A stretch of 64,000 nucleotides of DNA. Source: Asticcacaulis sp. AC402 (GTDB taxonomy: Bacteria > Pseudomonadota > Alphaproteobacteria > Caulobacterales > Caulobacteraceae). The stretch spans positions 1 to 64,000 of the forward strand of contig NZ_AWGC01000006.1 in assembly GCF_000495835.1 (NCBI RefSeq), in the 5' to 3' direction. The position numbers and the translations under genes were made by a program. Every line of letters begins with the position of its first letter. The stretch's first letter is position 1. Below are positions 17,797-25,985 of the stretch, one piece after another. The notes beneath the pieces are model-generated. The model searched no databases, was not told where the DNA came from, and saw only the letters and a program-made list of their open reading frames with translations.

Positions 17797-18624
17797 ATGG
17801 CTCAGGTTTTCGAAGTCATCACGCCGGACGACAAGCCGATCTGGCTCAACCTGCGCCAGGAAGCCCAGGATACCCTGGCGGCCGAACCGGCCCTGGCGTC
17901 CCTGCTGCATTCGACCATCCTGTCGCATGATGACCTTGCGTCCAGTCTGTCCTATCACATTGCCCGCAAGATGGCCGACGACACCCTTCGCGGCATGACC
18001 CTGCGTGAACTGGCGCAGAGGGCCTATGCCGCCGATCCATCCCTGGTCGTGGCCGCCATGGCCGACCTGCAGGCGGTTTATGAGCGCGACCCGGCGGCCA
18101 AGGGCTACCTCCAGGCCTTCATGTTCTTTAAGGGCTTCCTCAGTCTGCAAATCTACCGTGTGTCGCACTGGCTGTGGAACCAGGGGCGATCGACGATGGC
18201 GCACTTCCTGCAAAGCCGGGTGTCGGAGCTCTTCCAGATCGATATCAACCCGGCCGCCCGCATCGGCAAGGGCGTCTTCCTCGACCATGGCACCGGCATC
18301 GTGATCGGCGAAACGGCGGTGGTCGGCGATGATTGCTCCATCCTCCAGGGCGTGACCCTGGGCGGGACTGGCGCGGAACGTGGCGACCGTCACCCCAAGA
18401 TCGGCCGCGGTGTCCTTTTGGGCGCCGGCGCCAATGTGCTGGGCAATATTACCGTCGGTGATTATGCCAAGATCGCCTCGGGTTCGGTGGTCTTAAAGCC
18501 CGTGCCGGCGCATTGCACGGCGGCGGGCGTGCCGGCCAGGCTGGTCAACTGCAAGACTTGCGAAGATCCGGCCCGTCAGATGGACCACACCATGCCGGAT
18601 ATCGATTACGACTATTCGATCTGA
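17797..18624 (+). CDS. cysE: Serine O-acetyltransferase
   Basis: CysE makes O-acetylserine, the precursor of cysteine. The product has 275 residues from ATG 17797 with TAGGA upstream. An N-terminal helical domain is followed by the left-handed beta-helix of hexapeptide repeats (about 150-240), with LDHGTGIVIGETAVVGDD and LGGTGAERGDRHPKIG carrying the active-site His/Asp pairs. The C-terminal tail (ARQMDHTMPDIDYDYSI) ends in isoleucine, as required for docking into cysteine synthase CysK. No cysK lies in the window. Confidence 0.95.
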   Translation: MAQVFEVITPDDKPIWLNLRQEAQDTLAAEPALASLLHSTILSHDDLASSLSYHIARKMADDTLRGMTLRELAQRAYAADPSLVVAAMADLQAVYERDPAAKGYLQAFMFFKGFLSLQIYRVSHWLWNQGRSTMAHFLQSRVSELFQIDINPAARIGKGVFLDHGTGIVIGETAVVGDDCSILQGVTLGGTGAERGDRHPKIGRGVLLGAGANVLGNITVGDYAKIASGSVVLKPVPAHCTAAGVPARLVNCKTCEDPARQMDHTMPDIDYDYSI

Positions 18625-18823
18625 GGCCAACCGGTTCGTGTCCGTGAGTCGACACCCGCCTTGTGGATAAGCGCGATAAGCATTTGCCCGTTAAGGCGTT
18701 GAACGCTAAGGCTCCTGTCACAGAAAAGTTTATCCCCGCCCAGGGGAATTTGTGGTTTAGTCGCCCGATAAGCCGGGGGCGGACCAGGACAAGACCTCCG
18801 GGCCATCATGAGAGCCACACCAC

Positions 18824-19024
18824 ATGACCCCTGCTGAAATCACCAAGGTACAGGACTATCTCACACGGACGTTCGGAACCAACGGCCTCGAAATCAAGCC
18901 GCGCAAGCAGAAGGATTCGGCCGAGGTCTTCATTGGCGAAGAGTTTGTCGGCGTGGTCTATGTCGACGAAGACGAGGCCGGGTCTTACCTCTTCGAAATG
19001 GCCATCCTTAAGGAAGACCTCTAA
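18824..19024 (+). CDS. DUF3126 family protein
   Basis: This small acidic cytosolic protein of 66 residues is typical in size and sequence for the alphaproteobacterial DUF3126 family (TPAEITKVQDYLTRTFG at the start, EVFIGEEFVGVVYVDEDEAGSY in the middle). The function is unknown. It has its own leader of about 200 bp after cysE and is followed by a strong bidirectional terminator, so it is probably transcribed alone. Confidence 0.85.
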   Translation: MTPAEITKVQDYLTRTFGTNGLEIKPRKQKDSAEVFIGEEFVGVVYVDEDEAGSYLFEMAILKEDL

Positions 19025-19187
19025 AATCGGTGATGCTGGCCTGCAAAGCGCCGTTTTCTGCGCTTCCGGTGCTCACGTACTGCGTTTTGAGTGGTGCTAA
19101 CGCTCCGCTCTTTGAGCACGGTACGCTCCGCTCCGGTTCTCGAAACCAGCCCTTTTCGGCTCAGCCTGACCGATTTCTAAGTTTAAG

Positions 19188-19213
19188 AAAGCGCCGGATC
19201 ATCCGGCGCTTTT
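19188..19213. terminator. Bidirectional intrinsic terminator
   Basis: AAAGCGCCGGAT-C-ATCCGGCGCTTT is a perfect stem with a minimal loop, followed by T residues on the plus strand and preceded by A residues. It sits between the DUF3126 gene (plus) and the end of the membrane-protein gene at 19215 (minus) and can serve both. Confidence 0.92.
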
Positions 19214-19214
19214 T

Positions 19215-19793
19215 TCAACTTCCGTACATGTCAAAGTCCGCATCGACCTTTTTGCCGCGGCGTTTGCGCGTCGGCTCGACGTCGGGCGGTGGTGGCGGCG
19301 CGCCCTTGCGTTCGTAGTCAGACGCCTTATGGGCGGCACGCTCGGCCCGGCCGGTTTTCCAGCGCGTCAGTTCTTCTCCGCCGGCGATGACAAACTCCGA
19401 CAGGATCGACAGGAATTGCGGGAAGCGCGCAGCGACGAAGCCACCGATGATCGCGGTGACGGCCGCCAGGAAGGGTGAATGCACCGACATGGTCTCGATC
19501 ATCTTCGACAGCGATCCCACTGGAGAGGCGGCGAAGGCTTGATCGAACATGCGTTGCTGTTTCGACCGTTTGTCGTCGGGCTGAAAGGCTTTGGCCATGA
19601 GGTAGACGGCGACTGGCAGCATGAAGGCCGCGCCTATGGCCAAAGGGCCCCAGACCGGGCCAAGCATGGCGGTGGCCCAATTGTATATGCCGAAACTGAT
19701 CCAGATCAGGCCGATTATGGCCGCCGCCAGCATCAGCACATAGCCCACCAATGACTGTTTGAGGGCATCTATATGCTGCGACAAATTGAACAT
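19215..19793 (-). CDS. Membrane protein of unknown function with charged C-terminal tail
   Basis: The product has 192 residues from ATG 19793. Two hydrophobic helices at about 16-38 and 42-66 form a hairpin, and a third segment lies near 107-122. The last 45 residues are basic and proline-rich (APPPPPDVEPTRKRRGKK). The layout resembles small actinobacterial and proteobacterial phage-holin-like or YqjE-like proteins, but I cannot assign a family. It is convergent with the DUF3126 gene and shares its terminator. Confidence 0.7.
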   Translation of the reverse strand: MFNLSQHIDALKQSLVGYVLMLAAAIIGLIWISFGIYNWATAMLGPVWGPLAIGAAFMLPVAVYLMAKAFQPDDKRSKQQRMFDQAFAASPVGSLSKMIETMSVHSPFLAAVTAIIGGFVAARFPQFLSILSEFVIAGGEELTRWKTGRAERAAHKASDYERKGAPPPPPDVEPTRKRRGKKVDADFDMYGS

Positions 19794-19865
19794 GCCCGGT
19801 CTCCGAAATCACGCATCCAACTCTAGACGCCGCGCTTATAAAAGGACAATAGGTTTAAGGCTCTC

Positions 19866-20174
19866 TTGCCGGAACGCAAAAAAGCGAGGTCGAAGGTGTT
19901 GTTTTTGAAGGCGATGTGGCATTCGCTGCGCGTAGTGGCAACCGGTTTGTTCTGGCTGATGGTGGTTATGTTCCTGCTGGCCGGGATCACCCAACTGGCC
20001 AAGGCGCCCTTGATCGGCCAGGTGACGCTTGGCTTTGTGGCGGCGGTGGTGCTGGCGCGGGTCCTTCTGGTGCCCAGGGTTCTCAAACCGCCAGTGTTCA
20101 ATGTGATCGGCTGCATGGCGTTTTTCGCCTTTATTGCCGTTCTGATGATGAAGGGTATGACCGGCGTGGCGTAA
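19866..20174 (+). CDS. Small membrane protein, unknown
   Basis: The product is 102 residues if the TTG at 19866 is used; TAAGG lies five bases upstream of it. An internal ATG at 19914 is the alternative. A basic N-terminus is followed by hydrophobic segments near 25-45, 50-70 and 80-97. No family recognised. It is divergent from the membrane-protein gene at 19215, with 72 bp between them. Existence is supported by codon pattern and hydrophobic periodicity only. Confidence 0.5.
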   Translation: MPERKKARSKVLFLKAMWHSLRVVATGLFWLMVVMFLLAGITQLAKAPLIGQVTLGFVAAVVLARVLLVPRVLKPPVFNVIGCMAFFAFIAVLMMKGMTGVA

Positions 20175-20181
20175 GATTTTT

Positions 20182-20329
20182 GACCATGAACGTCACGAAG
20201 TTTGGGATTGATCTTAATTCTTCGCGCAGCGGAAACTGAAATCTGCGGACGCACTTGATGTCGAGTGCCGCCACGCGGCGGGTTCAGATCGATCCTGAAG
20301 TTCGTGATGTTCGTATCGGTTCGTGGTGA
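20182..20329. repeat. Long hairpin with TTCGTG-type tandem arms
   Basis: The left arm 20182-20217 (ACCATGAACGTCACGAAGTT and on) pairs with 20283-20329, whose complement reads ACCACGAACCGATACGAACATCACGAACTT. Copies of a six-base ACGAAC-like unit make up the arms. It lies between two convergent gene ends and may terminate both. Confidence 0.75.
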
Positions 20330-20333
20330 ATGC

Positions 20334-21644
20334 CTATTCGACTTCGCTTAGGGCCGCGCGCAGGGTTTCGACGATCCGGTCGATATGCGCCTTCTCCAGG
20401 ATCAGTGGCGGCGACAGGGCGATGATGTCGCCGGTCACCCGGATCATCAGGCCCTTGTCGAAACAGCGGTCGAAGACTTCCAGGGCCCGCACCGTCGCAG
20501 CCCCTGGTCGTGACGCCAGTTCGATCCCGCCGATAAGACCCAGATTGCGGATATCGATGACGTGCCTGGCGTCGCGCAGGCTATGAATCGCCTCTTCCCA
20601 ATACGGTGCAAGTGACGCCGCCCGGGCAAACAGGTCGTCTTCGCGATAGACTTCCAGGGTTGCCAGGCCGGCAGCGCAGGCGAGCGGATGGCCGGAAAAG
20701 GTATAGCCGTGGAAGAACTCGATCGGTGTTTCCGACGTCTGCATAAAGCTGTCGTAGATACGCGTCGACACCGCCACAGCCCCCATAGGCACGGCAGCAT
20801 TCGTGATGCCCTTGGCCAGGCACATGATGTCCGGTCTGACGCCGAAATAGTGGGAGCCAAAGGCCGTACCCAACCGGCCGAATCCGGTAATGACCTCGTC
20901 GAAAATAAGCAAAATATCGTGCTTGTCGCAAATGGCGCGCAGCCGTTCCAGATAACCCTTGGGCGGGATCAGAACACCGGTCGATCCCGCGACGGGTTCA
21001 ACGATGACGGCGGCAATCGTCGAGGCATCGTGCAGCGCGACGATACGTTCCAGATTGTCGGCCAGATCGGCGCCATGCTCGGGTTGCCCCTTGGCGAACA
21101 GATTACCGTCGACGCCATGGGTATGGGGCAGGTGGTCAACGCCGGTCAACAGACTGCCGAAATACATGCGGTTGCGGACGATACCACCGACGGAAATGCC
21201 GCCGAAACCGACGCCGTGATAGCCGCGTTCACGTCCGATCAGCCGCGTCCGGGCACCTTGACCGCGCAAACGCTGATAGGCCAGGGCGATCTTCAGCGCC
21301 GTGTCGGCCGATTCCGAGCCGGAATTGGTATAGAAGACCCGCTTCAGATCGTAGGGCAGGATCTTGGCCAGTTCATGGGCGAACTGAAAGGCCAGGGGGT
21401 GCGCCATGTTGAAGTTCGGCGCGAAATCCATCTCCGCCGCCTGCTTCTGAATGGCCTGGGTGATCCGGTCGCGGCCATGGCCGGCATTGACGCACCACAG
21501 CCCCGAGGCGCTATCCAGGATCTCACGCCCTTCGCTGTCGGTGTAAAACATGCCCCTGGCCGCGGTCAGCAGCTTGGGCTTTGCCTTGAACACCTTGTTC
21601 GGCGTAAATGGCATCCAGAAATTATCAAGCACCGGAGCGTTCAT
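20334..21644 (-). CDS. Omega-amino acid:pyruvate aminotransferase (class III)
   Basis: This 436-residue PLP enzyme resembles beta-alanine/GABA:pyruvate transaminases. LDSASGLWCVNAGHGRD near residue 45 contributes to the substrate pocket. FYTNSGSESADTALK binds the phosphate. LIFDEVITGFGRLG holds the cofactor-contacting Asp, and LAKGITNAAVPMGAV carries the Schiff-base lysine. It is divergent from the GntR regulator with the TTGTGATCACA operator between them. The likely role is conversion of GABA (end product of PuuD) or beta-alanine to the semialdehyde. Confidence 0.88.
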   Translation of the reverse strand: MNAPVLDNFWMPFTPNKVFKAKPKLLTAARGMFYTDSEGREILDSASGLWCVNAGHGRDRITQAIQKQAAEMDFAPNFNMAHPLAFQFAHELAKILPYDLKRVFYTNSGSESADTALKIALAYQRLRGQGARTRLIGRERGYHGVGFGGISVGGIVRNRMYFGSLLTGVDHLPHTHGVDGNLFAKGQPEHGADLADNLERIVALHDASTIAAVIVEPVAGSTGVLIPPKGYLERLRAICDKHDILLIFDEVITGFGRLGTAFGSHYFGVRPDIMCLAKGITNAAVPMGAVAVSTRIYDSFMQTSETPIEFFHGYTFSGHPLACAAGLATLEVYREDDLFARAASLAPYWEEAIHSLRDARHVIDIRNLGLIGGIELASRPGAATVRALEVFDRCFDKGLMIRVTGDIIALSPPLILEKAHIDRIVETLRAALSEVE

Positions 21645-21675
21645 GGTGGTTCTCTTTAGGGGAAATTGTACCTAT

Positions 21676-21688
21676 ATTGTGATCACAT
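21676..21688. promoter_or_regulatory. Polyamine-regulon operator 1
   Basis: ATTGTGATCACAT contains the palindrome TGTGATCACA (21678-21687). It lies 32 bp from the aminotransferase start and touches the first ATG of the GntR gene, so one bound dimer could repress both genes, giving autoregulation. Confidence 0.8.
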
Positions 21689-22442
21689 GAGCAAGAGCGA
21701 TACAAGAGGCGGAACAAAGGAAATGGCGGCTGTGAACCTCGAAGGCGCCATGGGCGATGGTCTCAGTGACGCCAAGGTCCACGATCAGGTTTATGACGCC
21801 CTGGCCGACGCCCTGATCAAGGGGCAGATACCGCCGTTAAACCCGGTGTCTCTGCGTACGCTGGCAGCCAATCTCGGCGTCTCGCCCATGCCGGTCCGCG
21901 AAGCTGTTCGGCGCCTTATTGCCGAGAATGCGTTGGAATTGCAAGCGTCTAACAAGCGTTTACGGGTGCCGGACCTTACGGAAAAACGCGTTCTGCAGTT
22001 GATGAAGGCGCGCGAATGGGTCGAGCCCGAACTGGCTGCGCTGGCTACACCCCTTATGACAAGGGACGCCATCCGCCGGCTGCGCGACGACGACACCAAG
22101 CTGATGAAAGCGCTCAGCAGCGGTGATGTCGGTGGCTATATGCAGGCCAACCAGGATTTTCACTTCTGTATCTACAGCTGCGCCGACGCCGACCTCTTTT
22201 ACGACATGGCGCGGACCCTGTGGCTGCAGGTCGGGCCGTTCATGCGCGTCGTCTTTGGTCGGCTGGGGACGGTTCAACTGCCCAAGGACCACCATCAGGA
22301 CATGATCGCTGCTTTTGAGCGTGGCGATGCCGAGGCGGCACGGGCTTCGATGCAGGCCGACGTCCGCGAAGGCATGGCGATGATGCTGGACGTTATCCGG
22401 ACACGCGCTGAACCGGAACCCAAACGCCGACGGGTGCGTTAA
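21687..22442 (+). CDS. GntR family regulator with FCD-type ligand domain, likely polyamine regulator
   Basis: The product is up to 251 residues. The winged-helix domain (about 25-95) shows the GntR pattern LRTLAANLGVSPMPVREAVRRL. The helical C-terminal domain has the metal/ligand residues of FCD proteins (NQDFHFCIYS and HHQDMIAAFERGD). ATG 21687 overlaps the operator and has no ribosome binding site, so either the mRNA is leaderless or translation starts at 21723 or 21750. Its position at the edge of the polyamine region and the five operator copies make it the likely repressor of the regulon. The ligand (putrescine, gamma-glutamylputrescine or GABA) is unknown. Confidence 0.85.
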   Translation: MSKSDTRGGTKEMAAVNLEGAMGDGLSDAKVHDQVYDALADALIKGQIPPLNPVSLRTLAANLGVSPMPVREAVRRLIAENALELQASNKRLRVPDLTEKRVLQLMKAREWVEPELAALATPLMTRDAIRRLRDDDTKLMKALSSGDVGGYMQANQDFHFCIYSCADADLFYDMARTLWLQVGPFMRVVFGRLGTVQLPKDHHQDMIAAFERGDAEAARASMQADVREGMAMMLDVIRTRAEPEPKRRRVR

Positions 22443-22445
22443 GCG

Positions 22446-22895
22446 TCAGGGTATCAGCTTGAAACTGTAGCCGACGATCGGCGACTCCGAGTCATCAGCG
22501 CCGTCGCTGCCGCCCGCTGCGCGGTACAGGCGGTTGGCGGCGGCGTTATCGATGTTGGTGAGCACCCAGGCCTCGTGGCAGCCCAATGCACGCCCCTCGG
22601 CCAGCAAAGCCTGCAACAGGGCGCTACCGTGGCCCCGTCTTTGATGGTGGTCGGCGACGGCAACCTCATTGATGAACAGCTGGGCTGGCTTATCGGGATG
22701 AACGTAATGCACACCGGAGGCGAAACCGACAATGGCAGGGCCGTCGACCGCGACCGCGATATGGTGCCGCGGATCGGCCAGGAATTCCCTTACCAGCGCA
22801 GGGTCGATAGGGTTGTCGAACAGGTCGTCGGCGACTCGCTCGAACAGGTCTTCGTCGCCTTGTCGCAAAATCTTGATCTTCATCCCACTGTCCAT
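22446..22895 (-). CDS. GNAT acetyltransferase (AAC(3)-I-like)
   Basis: The product has 149 residues from ATG 22895; ATG 22883 (MKIKIL) is an alternative. The fold markers are FINEVAVADHHQRRGHGSALLQALL, the RxxGxG acetyl-CoA loop, and NIDNAAANRLYRAAGG. It resembles the family that includes aminoglycoside 3-N-acetyltransferase I, but within a polyamine cluster the substrate may equally be a polyamine or another amine. It converges on the GntR gene with a 3-bp gap. Confidence 0.8.
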   Translation of the reverse strand: MDSGMKIKILRQGDEDLFERVADDLFDNPIDPALVREFLADPRHHIAVAVDGPAIVGFASGVHYVHPDKPAQLFINEVAVADHHQRRGHGSALLQALLAEGRALGCHEAWVLTNIDNAAANRLYRAAGGSDGADDSESPIVGYSFKLIP

Positions 22896-22990
22896 AATCC
22901 CGAAAACGGCGCAAACAGCCCTAACATGATGGTGATGACAGGAAAACCGCGCCGATGCGGCTTGACTTTGCTGCGGCTGGCGGTGTGTAA

Positions 22991-23003
22991 ATTGTGATCA
23001 CAA
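22991..23003. promoter_or_regulatory. Polyamine-regulon operator 2
   Basis: ATTGTGATCACAA, with the perfect 12-bp palindrome TTGTGATCACAA at 22992-23003. It ends only 15 bp before the puuC start, so a bound protein would block the promoter or the transcription start. Confidence 0.85.
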
Positions 23004-23018
23004 GCCAAGGATTTCGCC

Positions 23019-24539
23019 ATGCCCGTTTCCGCTCCGCAAACCCCTGCTGATTCGCTCGACGGTGTGCTGGCGGCCGTTGCGGCCATCGCCAAGCCGGATA
23101 AGGCGTTGATCGAAGGGCAGGACGTGGCCTCGGCGTCGGGGCGGACCTTTGACAACCGGTCGTCAAGTGACGGCACACTGATCAACCGAATCGCCGCCTG
23201 CGACAGCCGTGATGTCGACCGCGCCGTCGTGTCGGCGCGCAAAGCCTTCGAGGACGGCCGCTGGCGCAAACTGGCGCCGAAGGCGAAAAAAAAGATCCTC
23301 CATCGCCTGGCCGACCTGATGGCCGAGCATGCCGAAAATCTGGCTCTGTTGGAAAGTCTCGACACCGGAAAGCCGATCACAGACGCCCGCAATGTCGACA
23401 TCCCCCTGGCCATCCAGAGCACGCGCTACTATGCCGAGGCGATCGATAAGGTCTATGGTGAGGTCGCACCGACCCCGGCCGACCGTCTATCCTACGTTGT
23501 CCATGAACCGTTGGGCGTCGTCGCCGCCATCGTGCCGTGGAACTTTCCGTTGCACATGGCGATGTGGAAGGTCGCGCCCGCCCTGGCCATGGGCAACAGC
23601 GTGGTGCTGAAGCCGGCCGAACTTTCGACCATGACGGCGTTGTACACCGCGCAACTGGCGCTGGAGGCCGGCGTTCCCCCCGGTGTGTGGAACGTCGTGA
23701 CGGGGTTGGGCCACGAAGCCGGTCAGGCCCTGGCCCTGCACATGGACGTCGACATGATTACCTTTACTGGCTCGGGACCGGTGGGGCGGACCCTGATGCG
23801 CGCTTCTGCCGACAGTAACCTGAAGCGCGTCTCGCTGGAACTGGGCGGCAAGTCGCCCCAGATCGTCTTTGCCGATTGCGACGACCTCGATGCGGCTGCG
23901 TCGAATGCCGCCTGGGGCGTTTTCTACAATCAGGGCCAGGTATGCACGGCGGCGTCGCGCCTGCTGGTCGAGGAGAGCATCAAGGACGCCTTTGTCGCCA
24001 AGGTCGCGGCCGTCGCCAAGTCGATCCGGGTCGGCGATCCGTTCGACCCGAAGACACAGTTCGGCGCCATGATCTCGTCGCGCCAGATGCATACGGCATT
24101 GGAGTATATCGAACGCGGCCAGGCCGAAGGCGGGCGGTTGCTGATGGGCGGACAGCAGATTCATGCCGACAGCGGTGGCTTCTATGTTGAACCGGCCCTT
24201 TTGGACGCCATCACGCCGGCCAATGTCCTGGCCCAGGAAGAGGTGTTCGGGCCGGTTCTGTCGGTACTCACCTTCAAGGACGAGGCCGAAGCCTATAAAA
24301 TCGCCAATGACACCATCTACGGTCTCGCTTCCGGAGTATGGACGGCCAATATAAACAAGGCGATGCGGGCGGCGGCAGCCTTGAAGTCCGGGCTGGTCTG
24401 GGTCAATGGCTGGGATGCCTGCGACATCACTTCGCCGTTCGGCGGTGTGAAGCAGTCGGGCTTCGGCCGCGACCGGTCGCTGCACGCGCTGTACAAATAT
24501 GCCGACCTCAAGGCGGTCAGCATCAGCTTCAAGGCCTGA
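23019..24539 (+). CDS. puuC: Gamma-glutamyl-gamma-aminobutyraldehyde dehydrogenase
   Basis: This 506-residue NAD(P)-dependent aldehyde dehydrogenase should oxidise gamma-glutamyl-aminobutyraldehyde, made by PuuB, to gamma-glutamyl-GABA. IVPWNFPLHMAMWKVAPAL, VVLKPAE (NAD-binding Lys), FTGSGPVGR, LELGGKSPQIVF (general-base Glu) and the nucleophile C309 in NQGQVCTAASR are all intact. It is the first gene of a row of tightly spaced or overlapping genes (puuC-gabD-aminotransferase-puuA), directly behind operator 2. Confidence 0.92.
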   Translation: MPVSAPQTPADSLDGVLAAVAAIAKPDKALIEGQDVASASGRTFDNRSSSDGTLINRIAACDSRDVDRAVVSARKAFEDGRWRKLAPKAKKKILHRLADLMAEHAENLALLESLDTGKPITDARNVDIPLAIQSTRYYAEAIDKVYGEVAPTPADRLSYVVHEPLGVVAAIVPWNFPLHMAMWKVAPALAMGNSVVLKPAELSTMTALYTAQLALEAGVPPGVWNVVTGLGHEAGQALALHMDVDMITFTGSGPVGRTLMRASADSNLKRVSLELGGKSPQIVFADCDDLDAAASNAAWGVFYNQGQVCTAASRLLVEESIKDAFVAKVAAVAKSIRVGDPFDPKTQFGAMISSRQMHTALEYIERGQAEGGRLLMGGQQIHADSGGFYVEPALLDAITPANVLAQEEVFGPVLSVLTFKDEAEAYKIANDTIYGLASGVWTANINKAMRAAAALKSGLVWVNGWDACDITSPFGGVKQSGFGRDRSLHALYKYADLKAVSISFKA

Positions 24540-24542
24540 CCT

Positions 24543-25985
24543 ATGCAACTCAGCGACAAACACCGCGCGCTTTTGGGCGATCTCATTTTCATGGAGCAGG
24601 CGGCCGACCGCTTCGCTGTGCTCAACCCCGCCACCGGAAAGCCGCTGGCCTACGTCCAGGCCCAGGGCGCCACTGAGACGCGCGCCGCCATCGGCGCCGC
24701 GACCGACGCCCTTGTGGCCTGGTCGCGCCGCCCGGCCAAGGAAAGATCGATCCTTCTCAAGAAGTGGAATGATCTTGTCCTGACCCATCTCGAAGAGATG
24801 GCGATACTGGTGACGCTGGAACAGGGCAGGGTGATCAGGGAAACGCGTGGCGAGGTTATCTACGGCGCCTCGTTTATCGAATGGTTTGCCGAAGAGGCCA
24901 AGCGCGCCTATGGCCGCACCATTCCGGCGACCCTGCCGGGCAAGCACCTGCAGACCATCCGCCAGCCGGTCGGGGTCTGCGCGGCCATCACGCCATGGAA
25001 CTTTCCGATCTCGATGATCACCCGCAAGGTCGCGCCGGCCCTGGCCGCCGGTTGCACCGTGGTCATCAAACCCTCGGAGGAGACGCCGCTATCAGCCCTG
25101 GTACTGCTGGTCCTGGCCAAGCAGGCCGGCATTCCCGACGGTGTGATCTCGATGATCACCTCGGTCAGGGCGAGGGAGGTCGGCGAGGTCATGACGTCGG
25201 ATCCGCGCGTCAAGAAGCTGAGCTTCACGGGCTCTACGCCGGTCGGCAAAGTGCTTTACGCCGCCTGTGCACCAACCATGAAGAAGGTGTCGATGGAGCT
25301 GGGCGGCAATGCGCCGTTCCTGGTTTTCGACGACGCCGATATCGATGCGGCGGTCGAAGGCGTTCTGGCGTCGAAATACCGCAATTCCGGCCAGACCTGC
25401 GTCTGCGCCAACCGTATCCTGGTCCAGGCCGGTATCTATGACCGGTTTGCGGCGGCGCTGGTCGCCAAGGTCAAGGCGATGCGGCTTGAGCCAGGCTGGC
25501 AGGAGGATGCGACGCTCGGGCCGCTGATCAACCAGAAGGCCATCGACAAGGTCCAGCACCTGGTCGACGCCGCCGTCGCCAAGGGTGCCAGGGTTGAAAC
25601 CGGCGGCAAGGCGCACGACCTGTTCTATGAGGGAAGCGTTCTCACCGGTGTGACTCGCGATATGGAGATTTTCGACGTCGAGATCTTCGGACCCGTCGCG
25701 CCGTTGTTTAGGTTCGAAACCGAGGAGGAGGCCATTCAACTGGCCAATGACACGCCGTTCGGTCTGGCGGCCTATGCCTATACGCGCGACATCGGCCGCG
25801 CCATGCGGGTGGCGGCGCACCTCGACTACGGCATGGTCGGCATGAACGACGGGATTATCTCGACCGAGGTCACGCCTTTTGGCGGCGTCAAGGAGTCTGG
25901 CATTGGCCGGGAAGGCGCCATCGAAGGCATGGAGGAATACCTCAACATCAAATACATCTCCTACGGCGGACTGGGGGACATTTGA
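24543..25985 (+). CDS. gabD: NAD(P)-dependent succinate-semialdehyde dehydrogenase
   Basis: This 480-residue aldehyde dehydrogenase of the SSADH branch starts 3 bp after puuC. Diagnostic segments are ITPWNFPISMITRKVAPALAAGC, VIKPSEETPLSAL, FTGSTPVGK, MELGGNAPFLVFDDADID and the nucleophile C286 in NSGQTCVCANR. It should convert succinate semialdehyde, formed from GABA by a transaminase, to succinate for the TCA cycle. The stop overlaps the next start as TTGA. Confidence 0.93.
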   Translation: MQLSDKHRALLGDLIFMEQAADRFAVLNPATGKPLAYVQAQGATETRAAIGAATDALVAWSRRPAKERSILLKKWNDLVLTHLEEMAILVTLEQGRVIRETRGEVIYGASFIEWFAEEAKRAYGRTIPATLPGKHLQTIRQPVGVCAAITPWNFPISMITRKVAPALAAGCTVVIKPSEETPLSALVLLVLAKQAGIPDGVISMITSVRAREVGEVMTSDPRVKKLSFTGSTPVGKVLYAACAPTMKKVSMELGGNAPFLVFDDADIDAAVEGVLASKYRNSGQTCVCANRILVQAGIYDRFAAALVAKVKAMRLEPGWQEDATLGPLINQKAIDKVQHLVDAAVAKGARVETGGKAHDLFYEGSVLTGVTRDMEIFDVEIFGPVAPLFRFETEEEAIQLANDTPFGLAAYAYTRDIGRAMRVAAHLDYGMVGMNDGIISTEVTPFGGVKESGIGREGAIEGMEEYLNIKYISYGGLGDI

